Of a DNA stretch of 64,000 nucleotides, positions 7,839-16,320 are shown piece after piece (the stretch's first letter is position 1; each line of letters begins with the position of its first letter). Below the pieces are notes generated by a model that saw only the letters and a program-made list of their open reading frames with translations, searched no databases and was not told where the DNA came from. Location: contig CAMATZ010000023.1 of the NCBI GenBank assembly GCA_945861275.1, positions 24,955 through 88,954 on the forward strand, given 5' to 3'. The position numbers and the translations under genes are program-made. Source of the stretch: Bordetella parapertussis (lineage in GTDB: Bacteria > Pseudomonadota > Gammaproteobacteria > Burkholderiales > SG8-41).

Positions 7839-10667
7839 TTACAGCCAGTTTCCCATCAGAATAAAAGGTGCCCAAAAATAGGGATGGGCATATGGACGCT
7901 TAGGGTCTGGGCTATAGTCGAGTGCCTCAGGCGTGCGGGGGCGCACTTTTCCCGGTGTCGATTCTGGCTTCGCATGCCGGCCATTTAGCAGAGCCAATTG
8001 CGCCTGGCGCAACGACTCTGCCTTTGTGAATTGTTTGTCCTGAAGGCGCTGATAAAGCTGGCTCATGAATATGGACGTGCTTTGGTCGACCACTGGCCAT
8101 AGCGTAGCCAAGACCCCTTTGGCGCCCTGCTGTTGGGCAATGACGCCAAATCCTTCGATTTCCCGGCCATTCGCATCTCTGCCGCCGCCAAGCCCGGTTT
8201 CGCAGGCGGAAAGCGTAAACAAATCAACGTTGGAGAAGCGCCAGCCACCGGTTCGAATATCGCCAAGCGTGAGTTGCTTTCCGTCGCCGAGCAAAAGAAA
8301 CGAATTGATTTCTGTGCCCGGACTGAATCGAAAATGGCTGGCGATATGGAGCAACTGGAATGGCCGCTGCGTCACGTCGCGCAGACGCTGTTCGGTGAAC
8401 TGTTCGTCAAAATAAAGCTCGCCCGAGACCACACCGCTGTTGCCTGTACGCAGAATACTGTTGAGTTCTGCCCGTACTGCAGGCAGTGCTGCAAATTCAC
8501 CAATCTTGCGTGTCACGCCCAGCCCAGCAACCTGCAACCGTAGCGTGGCCGCCTCGCGCAACCTGTCTTTCGCGACTTCGGTATAAACAGGCAATCGCCA
8601 ACGCTCAATGAGATAACGCTCGCCATCGTGCAACGCGCCGAACGGGATGTAACGCAGGACACCATCGAGCGATAACATCACTGTCTTCGCGCCAGCCTGC
8701 TCCAGATCGGCGGCGATGGGCGCCACCAGCACGCGGTAAAGGTCCTGCGCGGTAGCGCGAGGGTCTACGCCGGGATCACGCAGCAGGCGCCCGAATTCAG
8801 CAATCTTGCGGTTGAGTTCCTTGATTTCTATCGTACTGTGGCGTGCCAAGTGTACGCCTGGTGTGGTTACCAGCATGTTCACTCTACTGCCGGTGACGTA
8901 ATAACGCACCAGAACAACATCAACACCCAATCCCCTGATTGTCGCTTGCAGTTGTTTGAAGTTTTCCGCACCGCTTTCGATTATGTCAGCTTGGCGTGCA
9001 GGTCCTTCTGCTTTAAACGAACTCTGCATTGCTTCCAAAAATGACTTGAATGCCGCCTGCGCCACTGCCAAATCTGCCAGCAGCGCTTGCTTGCGCCGCT
9101 GTTCTTCGGAGGTCAGGCCGGCCTTACTTTTTCGTTCTAGTGCTTGTTCTTCTGCGCCCAGCGCTGAAAGCCGTCCAGCTATTTGGTTGTATCGATCCAT
9201 CCACGTTTTTTCTTGAGCGGTATAGCCGGCGCGCGTTTTGCGTGGATCGGCGCCCGCCGCACGGCGTATGAACTCGAAATACTCGGATTCCTTGAGCATA
9301 TCCAGCACTTGCTGGGCTTCGGCCAGGCGACCTTCATCGGTGAGCCATTGGGCGAGTGTTTGATACACGAGCTCTACAGAGATCGTGTAACTTTGCATTG
9401 CCAAATCATCTATTCTTAACGAGCGTTCCCGCTGAGTCTGCTTGATATTAACGGCGCGCTTGGCCAGCGCAATGGCAAAACCCTTCTGATCACGGCGAAA
9501 CATTTCTACAGCTAAATTTTCCAGGCTGATTGCCGTATCCGGGTGCTCAGGTCCACGTGCTTTTTCAAAAGTGGCAAGCGCCCGGATGAGTAAAGGTAAA
9601 GCTTCATCAAATTGTGCGAGATACCAATACGTCAACGCTAGATTGTTGAGGCTTTCAGCCGTATCCGGATGTTCAGGCCCAAGCACTTTTTCGCGAATGG
9701 CGAGCGCTTGCAACTTCAACGGCAACGCTTTGTCGTACTGGGCCAGTGCCGAGTAGATTTCAGCTAGACCACTCATGATATTGGCCGTAATTGGATGCTC
9801 GGATCCGCGTGCTTTTTCGTATATAGCAAGCGCCCGTATTAGCAACGGTAAAGCCTTATCAAATTCTGCAAGATGCCAGTAGGTTGACGCCAGAATGTTG
9901 AGGCTTAGCGCTGTATCCGGATGTTGAGAGCCGAGCACTTTTTCGCGAATGGCAAGTGCTCGTATATTCAAGGGCAAAGCTTTGGCATGCTGGGCAAATG
10001 CAGAGTACGCGAGCGCAAGATTGTTCAGGCTTATGGCCGTATCTGGATGCTCGGGACCGAGCACTTTTTCGCGAATGGCGAGAGCCCGTATATTTAATGG
10101 CAGCGCTTTGTCGTACTGGGCGAGCGCCGAGTAGGCGACCGCAAGATTGTTGAGGCTTAATGCCGTAGCTGGATGTACGGGGCCGACAACTTTTTCGCGA
10201 ACAGCAAGAGCCCGTATATTTAATGGCAACGCTTTGTCGTATTGGGCAAGCCGCCAATAGACTTCGGCCAGATTGTTAAGGATTGTTGCGGTAGCTGGGT
10301 GTTCAGGGCCGAGAGCTTTTTCGAGTATAGCGAGCACCCGTATAAGCAAAGGTAAAGCTTTGTCGTACTGGGCAAGCTGCCAATAGGTCGACGCAAGATT
10401 GTGGAGGCTTTCTGCTGCATCTGGATCTTCAGGGCCGAGCAACTCCTGATAAATAGCAAGTGCGCGTATTCGTAATGGTAGTGCCGCATTATGATTACTA
10501 GTTTCAGCAAATTTCTGCGCCGACGCTTCCAACTCGTTCGCCTTCTGTAATTCGTGAGTTACCGCGGCAGACCGGGACGTATTCGCGGCTCCGCTAGTGA
10601 TCGCGTCCTGAGCGACAACAACGGTGGTCATCAGAACCGTCAGCACCGCTAAGCACGCTAATTTCAC
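7839..10667 (-). CDS. Exported TPR-CHAT (caspase-like) protein
   Basis: This 942-residue protein starts at a GTG that overlaps the previous gene's TGA as GTGA, indicating translational coupling. A signal peptide (MKLACLAVLTVLMTTVVVAQ) is followed by about nine kinesin-light-chain-type TPRs of 42 residues (about 50-400). A helical linker comes next (about 400-600), then a C-terminal CHAT domain (about 600-942). The caspase-like pair is present: His778 in LLHIASHF and Cys822 in LSACETGLGGG, as in active CHAT proteases related to separase. The late motif GAKGVLATLWPV is typical. Export would place a Cys protease-like enzyme in the periplasm. The substrate is unknown. It sits with an ECF sigma factor, a single-pass membrane protein and an LRR protein. 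Confidence 0.9.
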   Translation of the reverse strand: MKLACLAVLTVLMTTVVVAQDAITSGAANTSRSAAVTHELQKANELEASAQKFAETSNHNAALPLRIRALAIYQELLGPEDPDAAESLHNLASTYWQLAQYDKALPLLIRVLAILEKALGPEHPATATILNNLAEVYWRLAQYDKALPLNIRALAVREKVVGPVHPATALSLNNLAVAYSALAQYDKALPLNIRALAIREKVLGPEHPDTAISLNNLALAYSAFAQHAKALPLNIRALAIREKVLGSQHPDTALSLNILASTYWHLAEFDKALPLLIRALAIYEKARGSEHPITANIMSGLAEIYSALAQYDKALPLKLQALAIREKVLGPEHPDTAESLNNLALTYWYLAQFDEALPLLIRALATFEKARGPEHPDTAISLENLAVEMFRRDQKGFAIALAKRAVNIKQTQRERSLRIDDLAMQSYTISVELVYQTLAQWLTDEGRLAEAQQVLDMLKESEYFEFIRRAAGADPRKTRAGYTAQEKTWMDRYNQIAGRLSALGAEEQALERKSKAGLTSEEQRRKQALLADLAVAQAAFKSFLEAMQSSFKAEGPARQADIIESGAENFKQLQATIRGLGVDVVLVRYYVTGSRVNMLVTTPGVHLARHSTIEIKELNRKIAEFGRLLRDPGVDPRATAQDLYRVLVAPIAADLEQAGAKTVMLSLDGVLRYIPFGALHDGERYLIERWRLPVYTEVAKDRLREAATLRLQVAGLGVTRKIGEFAALPAVRAELNSILRTGNSGVVSGELYFDEQFTEQRLRDVTQRPFQLLHIASHFRFSPGTEINSFLLLGDGKQLTLGDIRTGGWRFSNVDLFTLSACETGLGGGRDANGREIEGFGVIAQQQGAKGVLATLWPVVDQSTSIFMSQLYQRLQDKQFTKAESLRQAQLALLNGRHAKPESTPGKVRPRTPEALDYSPDPKRPYAHPYFWAPFILMGNWL
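9540..10500 (-). repeat. 126-bp tandem repeats encoding the TPR array
   Basis: Within the CHAT gene about eight units of 126 bp encode 42-residue TPRs. Blocks such as GCACTTTTTCGCGAATGGC (plus strand) recur almost unchanged, so the array could vary by recombination. Boundaries are approximate. Confidence 0.7.
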
Positions 10668-11290
10668 TGCTGGCGTACCGCTACCGATTCAATTACCAGT
10701 GTGCACCACACTCCGGCGGGCGGTTGTATGCGCCGGGTCTGCAGCAGTTCGAGCGCTTCGGGTGTCAGCCGTAAGCGAATCAATATGCGTTGCGGGTTCT
10801 CGAAAGACACCGCGTGCTCGACCCCAGCCTGCAACAATGCGCTCTGCCATTCCTGAGCAATCACCTTCGGTTCATTAACACGCAAAACGACTCTTTCGGC
10901 GGATGTGCCACCTCGCAATATGTCATGTTCAGACCGATTGCTCAGTTCAACGGTCTGCAAGTGCACAATGATGCCGAGGCCTAAAACAATAGCGATAGTT
11001 GCCATGACGCCTGCCGGATGAGCCAATGCCTCATAAAGCCTCTGCAATGCCAGCATGAGACGCCAAATGCGTGGCTCAGCTCGCAGTAACCCTCGCTTAT
11101 TGGCAGTGTCCACCAGTTTCTGAAAACCTGCCTCGGTGGTTTCGAAGGCTCGTTCCTGTGCGTGGCCAGGGCGCAGAACGGCTTTGCGTATGAGCTGTGC
11201 CTCGGCTAGGGTTGCCGAATCAACGGTGCCGTGCTGGCTGCGACCGGCCAGCGCATCCAGCCATTGTTGATCGTCCTCTTTTTCTGCCAT
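10664..11290 (-). CDS. Single-pass membrane protein, possible anti-sigma or regulator
   Basis: This 208-residue protein has a charged cytoplasmic N-terminal half (1-93), one hydrophobic segment at about 94-110 (GVMATIAIVLGLGIIVH) and an outer domain of about 95 residues. I do not recognise a named domain. Its position is suggestive: it starts 11 bp after the ECF sigma gene and its TGA overlaps the GTG of the TPR-CHAT gene. A single-pass protein directly behind an ECF sigma gene is often its anti-sigma factor, but the N-terminal part lacks a clear zinc-binding HxxxCxxC motif, so that role is only an inference from context. Confidence 0.7.
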   Translation of the reverse strand: MAEKEDDQQWLDALAGRSQHGTVDSATLAEAQLIRKAVLRPGHAQERAFETTEAGFQKLVDTANKRGLLRAEPRIWRLMLALQRLYEALAHPAGVMATIAIVLGLGIIVHLQTVELSNRSEHDILRGGTSAERVVLRVNEPKVIAQEWQSALLQAGVEHAVSFENPQRILIRLRLTPEALELLQTRRIQPPAGVWCTLVIESVAVRQQ

Positions 11291-11301
11291 GGCGGCGCCC
11301 T

Positions 11302-11946
11302 TCAGTCAGGCAACAACTGTAAACAGTGCTGTATAAACGGCGCCAAACGCTGCCGGCACTGTGAAAGATATTCACGTGTCGCGCCATATTTGCGGCCAAT
11401 ACGTTCCGCGATCTCGCGCTGGTCAATCTCTTCGATCACCAGTGCTATGGCATAGGCACGTTCAGGTTCTTCAAGCGCAAAACGCGCCAACCCGTTTGCG
11501 ACGCAATCCTCAGCCAAGCGGGCGGGATCTGGGTCGCCGGTGATCTGCAACGCGGGTTCCTGATAGGTGCCGCGCTCCCAATGCGCATCGGCGGCAAGCT
11601 TGCGGCTGCTGGCTTGCAGGGGTTGGGTATCGCTAAGTGCGTGTTCTTTCAGTTCTCGCATCACACGCTCGCCCCCGGCCTGCCGGCGGTGGTGGTCAAT
11701 CAGGCAGTTGCGCGCGATTTGCCACATCCATGAATTGACTGACCCTTCGCCCCTGAAGCTGGTCGCACGTTGCAGAATTTTGAGGACGGTTTCCTGTAGC
11801 ACGTCATCCGCGTCCTGGCGGGTGAGGCCGTTGCTCACAAAAAAACGGCTGAACTCACGCCCCTTGCCGTGGTACAGACGTTGCAGCGCCGCAGTTTGTC
11901 TCGGCCCGCCCGTGCCCAGTTGCTCAAGGAGTTCTTCGTCGGTCAT
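11302..11946 (-). CDS. ECF-type RNA polymerase sigma factor
   Basis: The 214-residue product from the ATG at 11946 has sigma region 2 at about 20-95 (GLTRQDADDVLQETVLKILQ, then WMWQIARNCLIDHHRR). Region 4 is at about 150-205 (EIDQREIAERIGRKYGATREYLSQCRQRL), forming a helix-turn-helix. The linker is longer than usual. The frame is open for 50 more codons upstream, but those residues are not sigma-like and would include the probable promoter. It is the first gene of the four-gene operon with the membrane protein, TPR-CHAT and LRR genes, so it probably controls that operon or an envelope regulon. Confidence 0.88.
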   Translation of the reverse strand: MTDEELLEQLGTGGPRQTAALQRLYHGKGREFSRFFVSNGLTRQDADDVLQETVLKILQRATSFRGEGSVNSWMWQIARNCLIDHHRRQAGGERVMRELKEHALSDTQPLQASSRKLAADAHWERGTYQEPALQITGDPDPARLAEDCVANGLARFALEEPERAYAIALVIEEIDQREIAERIGRKYGATREYLSQCRQRLAPFIQHCLQLLPD

Positions 11947-11977
11947 GGCCGGGAAACCGTGTGGTATCAATCGTATG

Positions 11978-12005
11978 ATTTTAATGCGTTTTATTGAAAT
12001 GCCAA
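11978..12005 (-). promoter_or_regulatory. Sigma70-like promoter of the ECF sigma operon
   Basis: Reading the minus strand, TTGGCA (12005-12000) is separated by 16 bp from TAAAAT (11983-11978), ending 31 bp before the sigma-factor ATG. The remaining gap to the divergent gene at 12241 shows no further gene. Confidence 0.5.
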
Positions 12006-12240
12006 GCACGCTAGTTGACTCGCAAGCTGGCGCCCAAAGATGAAATGCGTCCGTTCCATGTATGTCCATCCAACTATAGACGCAAAAACACACCAAATGT
12101 CATGCAATGCCATCTCCGCGTGGTTCGCGCCGGACATTCTCTCCTTCAAAGAATGGTAACTGACATTTTTGCAGGACCGTCCGTCTATGGGGTAAGCGGT
12201 TCAATTTGACTTGAGCCGCAATACAGAAAGGAACCCGAAG

Positions 12241-12522
12241 ATGAACACGCTACACGCCGCAACCCGCATTCAGCAGCGCGGCGTACCACCATTGATCGTT
12301 GACTGGCTGGCGGGCTACGGCGAGGAAATGTATGACGGCCGGGGAGGTGTCACTCGGTATTTCACTCGTCGCAGCATTCGCCGTATGGAGCGTGACTTTG
12401 GGCGAGTCCCGTTGCGGCGCATGTCGGAGTACCTACGGTGTTACCTGGTGGAGGCAACGGGTAACGGTCAGATTATTACCGTTGGAAAGCGCTACCCCAA
12501 TGCACATGTATTGCGGCCCTGA
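12241..12522 (+). CDS. Small basic protein of unknown function
   Basis: This 93-residue protein is not one I can name. The ATG at 12241 is preceded by AGAAAGGAAC and is preferred to a TTG ten codons upstream. The sequence is rich in Arg, with RIQQRGVPPLIVDWLAGYGE near residues 9-28 and TRRSIRRMERDFGRVPLRR in the middle. The opening helix recalls the 'xRxxQRGI' start of small toxin-like or DUF4258-like proteins, but the match is weak. It is the first of three genes running away from the sigma operon. Confidence 0.65.
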   Translation: MNTLHAATRIQQRGVPPLIVDWLAGYGEEMYDGRGGVTRYFTRRSIRRMERDFGRVPLRRMSEYLRCYLVEATGNGQIITVGKRYPNAHVLRP

Positions 12523-12566
12523 TCACACTACCCCGAGATCGGCCCTAACTTTCACCTGGAGAGATC

Positions 12567-13202
12567 ATGAACCTGCGTAACGTTTGTTTTTGGAAAACAC
12601 AAACCGTAAGCCCAGTCGAGGCGGCAGCGCAATCCCTCGGTAACGATACGCAAGGGCGCATACCCGCTGGGGTGCCTGCCGAAGCTGTGGACAACGTAGT
12701 TGCCTTGCCCGGGCGTTCTGATGGGCGCGGGTGGAGGCCTAACCATCCAGGCGAGGACTTCGTAACTCATACTTCTCCCAGCCCCATTCGGTTCACAGGA
12801 CTGATGAATGCGCCGGAACTGACCGCCTTCTTCGAAGAGAACTATTTTGGACTGGGGCGTCATAACGGCGCAAATTATAAAACGCAGGAGGCGCTGGATT
12901 TGGGCAAGGAATCTTTGATTGCCAAATTTCAGAATGCCCTGACCGATTTAATTGAGCGTAACCAGACAAGGGGTAACAGAATACAAAATGAGTTGATAGC
13001 TATCGAGGGTGTAAGCCAGCCCATGAGCGCGCAACTGCGTTTGGCCTGCGAGCACCTGCGACGCGACATAGCCGTGTTGCACGAGCAGATCGACAGCGCC
13101 CGCGAGGGAAAGGGCTGGATACTGGAGGCACTGAACCGCTACCAGATGGGCTTTACCAAAGGGTTGCGGGAAGCAATCAATTTCGAATTGCTGGCGGGTT
13201 GA
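12567..13202 (+). CDS. Hypothetical protein with a helical C-terminal half
   Basis: This 211-residue protein has no domain I recognise. Residues 1-85 are rich in Gly and Pro and look disordered. Residues about 110-205 are helical and charged (SLIAKFQNALTDLIERNQ, LRLACEHLRRDIAVLHEQID) and could form a coiled coil. No signal peptide or membrane segment is visible. A GGAGA sits about ten bases before the ATG. It ends 10 bp before the DUF4407 gene, with GAGGAGA in the gap, so the two are almost certainly co-translated and may interact through coiled coils. Confidence 0.7.
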   Translation: MNLRNVCFWKTQTVSPVEAAAQSLGNDTQGRIPAGVPAEAVDNVVALPGRSDGRGWRPNHPGEDFVTHTSPSPIRFTGLMNAPELTAFFEENYFGLGRHNGANYKTQEALDLGKESLIAKFQNALTDLIERNQTRGNRIQNELIAIEGVSQPMSAQLRLACEHLRRDIAVLHEQIDSAREGKGWILEALNRYQMGFTKGLREAINFELLAG

Positions 13203-13212
13203 GGAGACGACA

Positions 13213-14139
13213 ATGATTATTCGAAATTATCTGTGTCATGTCGTCGGTGAGCATCCGAAACGGGTCGATTACTTTCACCCATCCACGCTAAAGCGGATGA
13301 AGGCGTTCGCAATTGCCATCCATATCCCGGTAACTCTCTGGGCGATGACGGGCTACGTGATCGCGTCACGGATATTCAGTCTGGACAGCACGAGCGCTTT
13401 AGCTATCGCGGCCTTTTGTGCAAGCCTGATCTATATGGTCGAGCGTTTGGTGCTGGCCACACCCAAGGTCTGGTACGTGAACCTGGGTCGCGTGGCGATT
13501 GGTATCGTGATTGCCGTGCTTGGGGCATCCACGGTCGATCTGGTGATATTCGAGCGCGAGGTTGGGCAGCATCTCCGCCAGACAGGGGAGGTGCGGCTCA
13601 ACCACGAGCACAACCAAGCGCTCGCCAGCCAGTTGCAAGCGACTGCACAAAGCAAAGCAGACTGGTTCAAGGCGCAGGACGCTGCGAATTGTGAAGCCGA
13701 CGGGACATGCGGCAGCCGCCTTCGCAGTGTCGGTCCGGTCTACCGCCAGCTCGCTCGTCAGGCCGAGTTGCTGCGTTTGGAATACGCTGCGGCGCAAACC
13801 AAGCACGACGCACTTTCCGAGGCAAAGGTTCGGGTCTTGGAAGAATGGCGTTCATCATCGCAGGCGATTGAACAGGCTGGATTGCTGATGCGCGTCGAAG
13901 CACTGCATCAGTACACCATGAACAACAACGCGGCCTTCGTAGCGTGGCTCCTCTTTTTCACGCTGCTGTTGTTCTTCGAACTGATGGTTATTTTCGTGAA
14001 GCTGGTATTCGGCGAAACCGTAGACGACAAAATCGACATGATCCGTGAACAGATCAGCCACAAGAAAGTTGCGGACTACATGGAGGCGATAACTTCACCA
14101 CTTGCCGGCGCCCGCAAGCTCCTGGATGCGACGTATTAA
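13213..14139 (+). CDS. DUF4407-type membrane protein
   Basis: This 308-residue protein fits the DUF4407 layout. Three hydrophobic segments (about 32-54, 62-80 and 92-114) are followed by a long charged, probably coiled-coil region (about 115-230) and a fourth membrane segment at about 236-262 (AAFVAWLLFFTLLLFFELMV), then a short cytoplasmic tail. The large loop would lie outside the membrane or be tethered to it, depending on topology; a CEADGTCG pair could form a disulfide. The function of the family is not known to me. It is the last gene of the divergent trio. Confidence 0.82.
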   Translation: MIIRNYLCHVVGEHPKRVDYFHPSTLKRMKAFAIAIHIPVTLWAMTGYVIASRIFSLDSTSALAIAAFCASLIYMVERLVLATPKVWYVNLGRVAIGIVIAVLGASTVDLVIFEREVGQHLRQTGEVRLNHEHNQALASQLQATAQSKADWFKAQDAANCEADGTCGSRLRSVGPVYRQLARQAELLRLEYAAAQTKHDALSEAKVRVLEEWRSSSQAIEQAGLLMRVEALHQYTMNNNAAFVAWLLFFTLLLFFELMVIFVKLVFGETVDDKIDMIREQISHKKVADYMEAITSPLAGARKLLDATY

Positions 14140-14179
14140 TATAACCGTCTCTATTCAGCGTGAATGACAAATCAACTAC

Positions 14180-14293
14180 CTTCCCTCACCCCTGACCGGC
14201 TCCGCCCCCCCTCGCTGCGCTCTCCCCGGAGGGAGAGGGGAACAAACCCTCGCCCTGCGGGAGAGGGTGGCGCGCAGCGCCGGGTGAGGGAAG
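14180..14293. repeat. REP-like inverted-repeat element
   Basis: The ends CTTCCCTCACCC (14180-14191) and GGGTGAGGGAAG (14282-14293) are perfect inverted copies. Between them lie GC-rich blocks that pair further (CTCTCCCC, GGAGGGAGAGG, GGGAGAGGG). Elements of this look are scattered in many proteobacterial genomes. It lies between convergent genes and could also end transcription in both directions. Confidence 0.75.
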
Positions 14294-14403
14294 CCCTTGA
14301 CTTTTCATTCGCGCTGAATAAAGACTAATAACCTTAGTCGAAAATCCACACCTTTGATGGGTCACCAGGGGATACATTGCCGCTTGGTGACCTGACAAGC
14401 CAT

Positions 14404-16320
14404 TTACGCAAACGTCTGCAGTAATTCCCGCGCTTCGGCTTGTTGTCCAGCGTCACCCTCGCGCTCGACTTCGCGCAGCAGTTCCAGGGCGCCTTCCTGG
14501 TCGCCCATTTCACGGTAGGCACGAGCAAGCACAATCTTTTCCTGCACCTCCTCCGCGCGCGAATCTTTTGCGTCAGTGGCTGCCACCGCGGTCGCCGCAG
14601 GTTCGTCTTTCGGCTGCGGTGTGACGCTGGAAAAGTCCACCTTGAAATCGAGCCCGAGGTCGTCTGTGGCTACAGGGGCGGCGGCCGTTTTTACGGGGTT
14701 ATCATCAGGCGCAGGCGCAGTGGACGGCGGCAATTCAAATGCGATATACGGCAGTGGCTCGGGCGCATCCGCGCCCGGCGCCGCGCCGGCGAGCGCACGC
14801 ACTTTCGTCTCTTCCTCGTCGCCGCCTGCGACGCCACGGTCCAGAACAATGTCTGCAGTGTCGCTCACGTCGTAGGATAGCGCGGGGCTGCTGAGATCAA
14901 TATCTACAGTGGCCTCCGCCGGGCCAGACGCCTCGTACGCCACCCCCTCGTCAGTGGGCGAGTAAAGCGGATAGCTTGGATCGAGTGCATATCCCATCGC
15001 CATTGCACGTTTCCACTGTTCTCCCACACCGCCAGTCTGCTTGTGCAGACGGCCAGCGAGCTGGTTAAAACCGTCCTTGTCGCCGCGCCCAGAGAGGATT
15101 TCCAGTATGAGTATCTGTATGTCCTCGCGCCCCGGCTGCTTGCTCAAGGCTTCGCGCAGAACTTTTTCGGCTGGCTCATCCTGCCCATGTTCGAGATACA
15201 CGTTTGCTTCGTCGATCGCATCGACATCAGTAATAACGTTTGCGGCCCTGACATGAAGCGCAGTGACCGTATTGGGTGCAGTTGTGCCAGCAGCGAACGC
15301 TTCAGTAGCAACCGTTTCAGTATCAACCGTTGGTGCAGTGGGCTCGCTCGCTTGTGCGACGACAGGCACTGGCTTGCGGCGGCGCAACGCCCACAGGCCG
15401 ACAACGCACGCCAGCAGCGCCAACACAATGCCACCGATCAGCACGATGTGCTCCATCACAGTATCGATGACGCCCGGCGCAGGCGGCGGGGCCGGCGCAT
15501 GCTTCGCTGCGGATGATTGAGATTCCGCAGCAGGCACGCCGCCCACTGCACTGGATTCGGATTTTATGGGCTCTTCCTTGCGCACGTCCGCTGCAGCAGG
15601 TTCCGGTTTTGGCGGGGCGGGCGCAACGAGTTCAGGCTTGGCTGATGCAGCGGCTCCGGATTCGAGCGGGGCAACCACGTTTTTACCTGCCTCCGCGGGC
15701 GTCACCGGCGTGCGCGCTGTAGCGGGGGCGGGTGCTGGAACCACCGTTGCCGAAGCCGGTGTCGCATCCGCAGTCACTGCCGGCTTGCGTACGCGCGGCG
15801 CGCGAGGGGGCACGACTTCCGCCTTGGACGCGGGTGCCGCAACGGCCGGCGCAGGTGCTGCCGGCGCAGGTGCTGCCACCGCGGGTTCGGCCACGCCAGG
15901 CAGGTCGAGCAGTGCGGCGTATGTGCGCTGCACCTTGCCGTCCTGCCAGGTGAGCACAATCAGCAAATCTAGGTAAGGCTCGGTCACGCGGCGCGCCGAG
16001 GTGGCGCGAATGTAGGGCGTACCGTTGTCGTAGCGCTCCACGGACAAGCGCAAGGCGTTGAGCGCTGGATCAAACTGCAGGTTCTCCGCCTGATACGCGG
16101 CGACCGGTGCAAGGCTGGCATTCAGCGTCGCCAGCTCGGCCCTGGTCACATTGATCAGCTCGATTTCAGCAGCAAACGGCTGTCCCAGTCGCGACAACAC
16201 ATTGAGCCTGCCCAATCCGGCGGCATCCACCATGCCTGCATGGAAAAACGCTGCCAGCACCGTGGCGGCCACCCATTTTTTGAGCTTGAACGTCCGTGTA
16301 TGTTGTGGGTTCGAACGCAT
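14404..16320 (-). CDS. fimV: FimV-type pilus assembly / polar hub protein
   Basis: This 638-residue inner-membrane protein starts at the ATG at 16320, which has an AAAGGA about six bases upstream. The N-terminus has a signal peptide (WVAATVLAAFFHAGMVDA) and the FimV signature AAGLGRLNVLSRLGQPFAAE, then a periplasmic domain, a long Ala/Pro-rich region (about 130-280) and a membrane segment near 288-310 (IVLIGGIVLALLACVVGLWAL). The acidic cytoplasmic part has a TPR-like block (YLEHGQDEPAEKVLREALSK) and the FimV C-terminal motif KIVLARAYREMGDQEGALEL. FimV organises type IV pili and polar proteins. The usual peptidoglycan-binding LysM motif is not obvious. The same frame stays open upstream into an ORF6N gene. 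Confidence 0.88.
   Translation of the reverse strand: MRSNPQHTRTFKLKKWVAATVLAAFFHAGMVDAAGLGRLNVLSRLGQPFAAEIELINVTRAELATLNASLAPVAAYQAENLQFDPALNALRLSVERYDNGTPYIRATSARRVTEPYLDLLIVLTWQDGKVQRTYAALLDLPGVAEPAVAAPAPAAPAPAVAAPASKAEVVPPRAPRVRKPAVTADATPASATVVPAPAPATARTPVTPAEAGKNVVAPLESGAAASAKPELVAPAPPKPEPAAADVRKEEPIKSESSAVGGVPAAESQSSAAKHAPAPPPAPGVIDTVMEHIVLIGGIVLALLACVVGLWALRRRKPVPVVAQASEPTAPTVDTETVATEAFAAGTTAPNTVTALHVRAANVITDVDAIDEANVYLEHGQDEPAEKVLREALSKQPGREDIQILILEILSGRGDKDGFNQLAGRLHKQTGGVGEQWKRAMAMGYALDPSYPLYSPTDEGVAYEASGPAEATVDIDLSSPALSYDVSDTADIVLDRGVAGGDEEETKVRALAGAAPGADAPEPLPYIAFELPPSTAPAPDDNPVKTAAAPVATDDLGLDFKVDFSSVTPQPKDEPAATAVAATDAKDSRAEEVQEKIVLARAYREMGDQEGALELLREVEREGDAGQQAEARELLQTFA

Noticed and set aside
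9540..10500. 126-bp periodic DNA as a CRISPR or satellite
   Set aside because: The periodicity is explained by 42-residue TPRs in one coding frame.
7839..10667. TPR-CHAT as part of a type III-E CRISPR (Craspase) locus
   Set aside because: No Cas7-11, Cas1/2 or repeat-spacer array is present, and the protein has a signal peptide.
11947..12096. N-terminal extension of the sigma factor
   Set aside because: The extra 50 residues lack sigma similarity and would include the likely promoter; the ATG at 11946 fits the fold.
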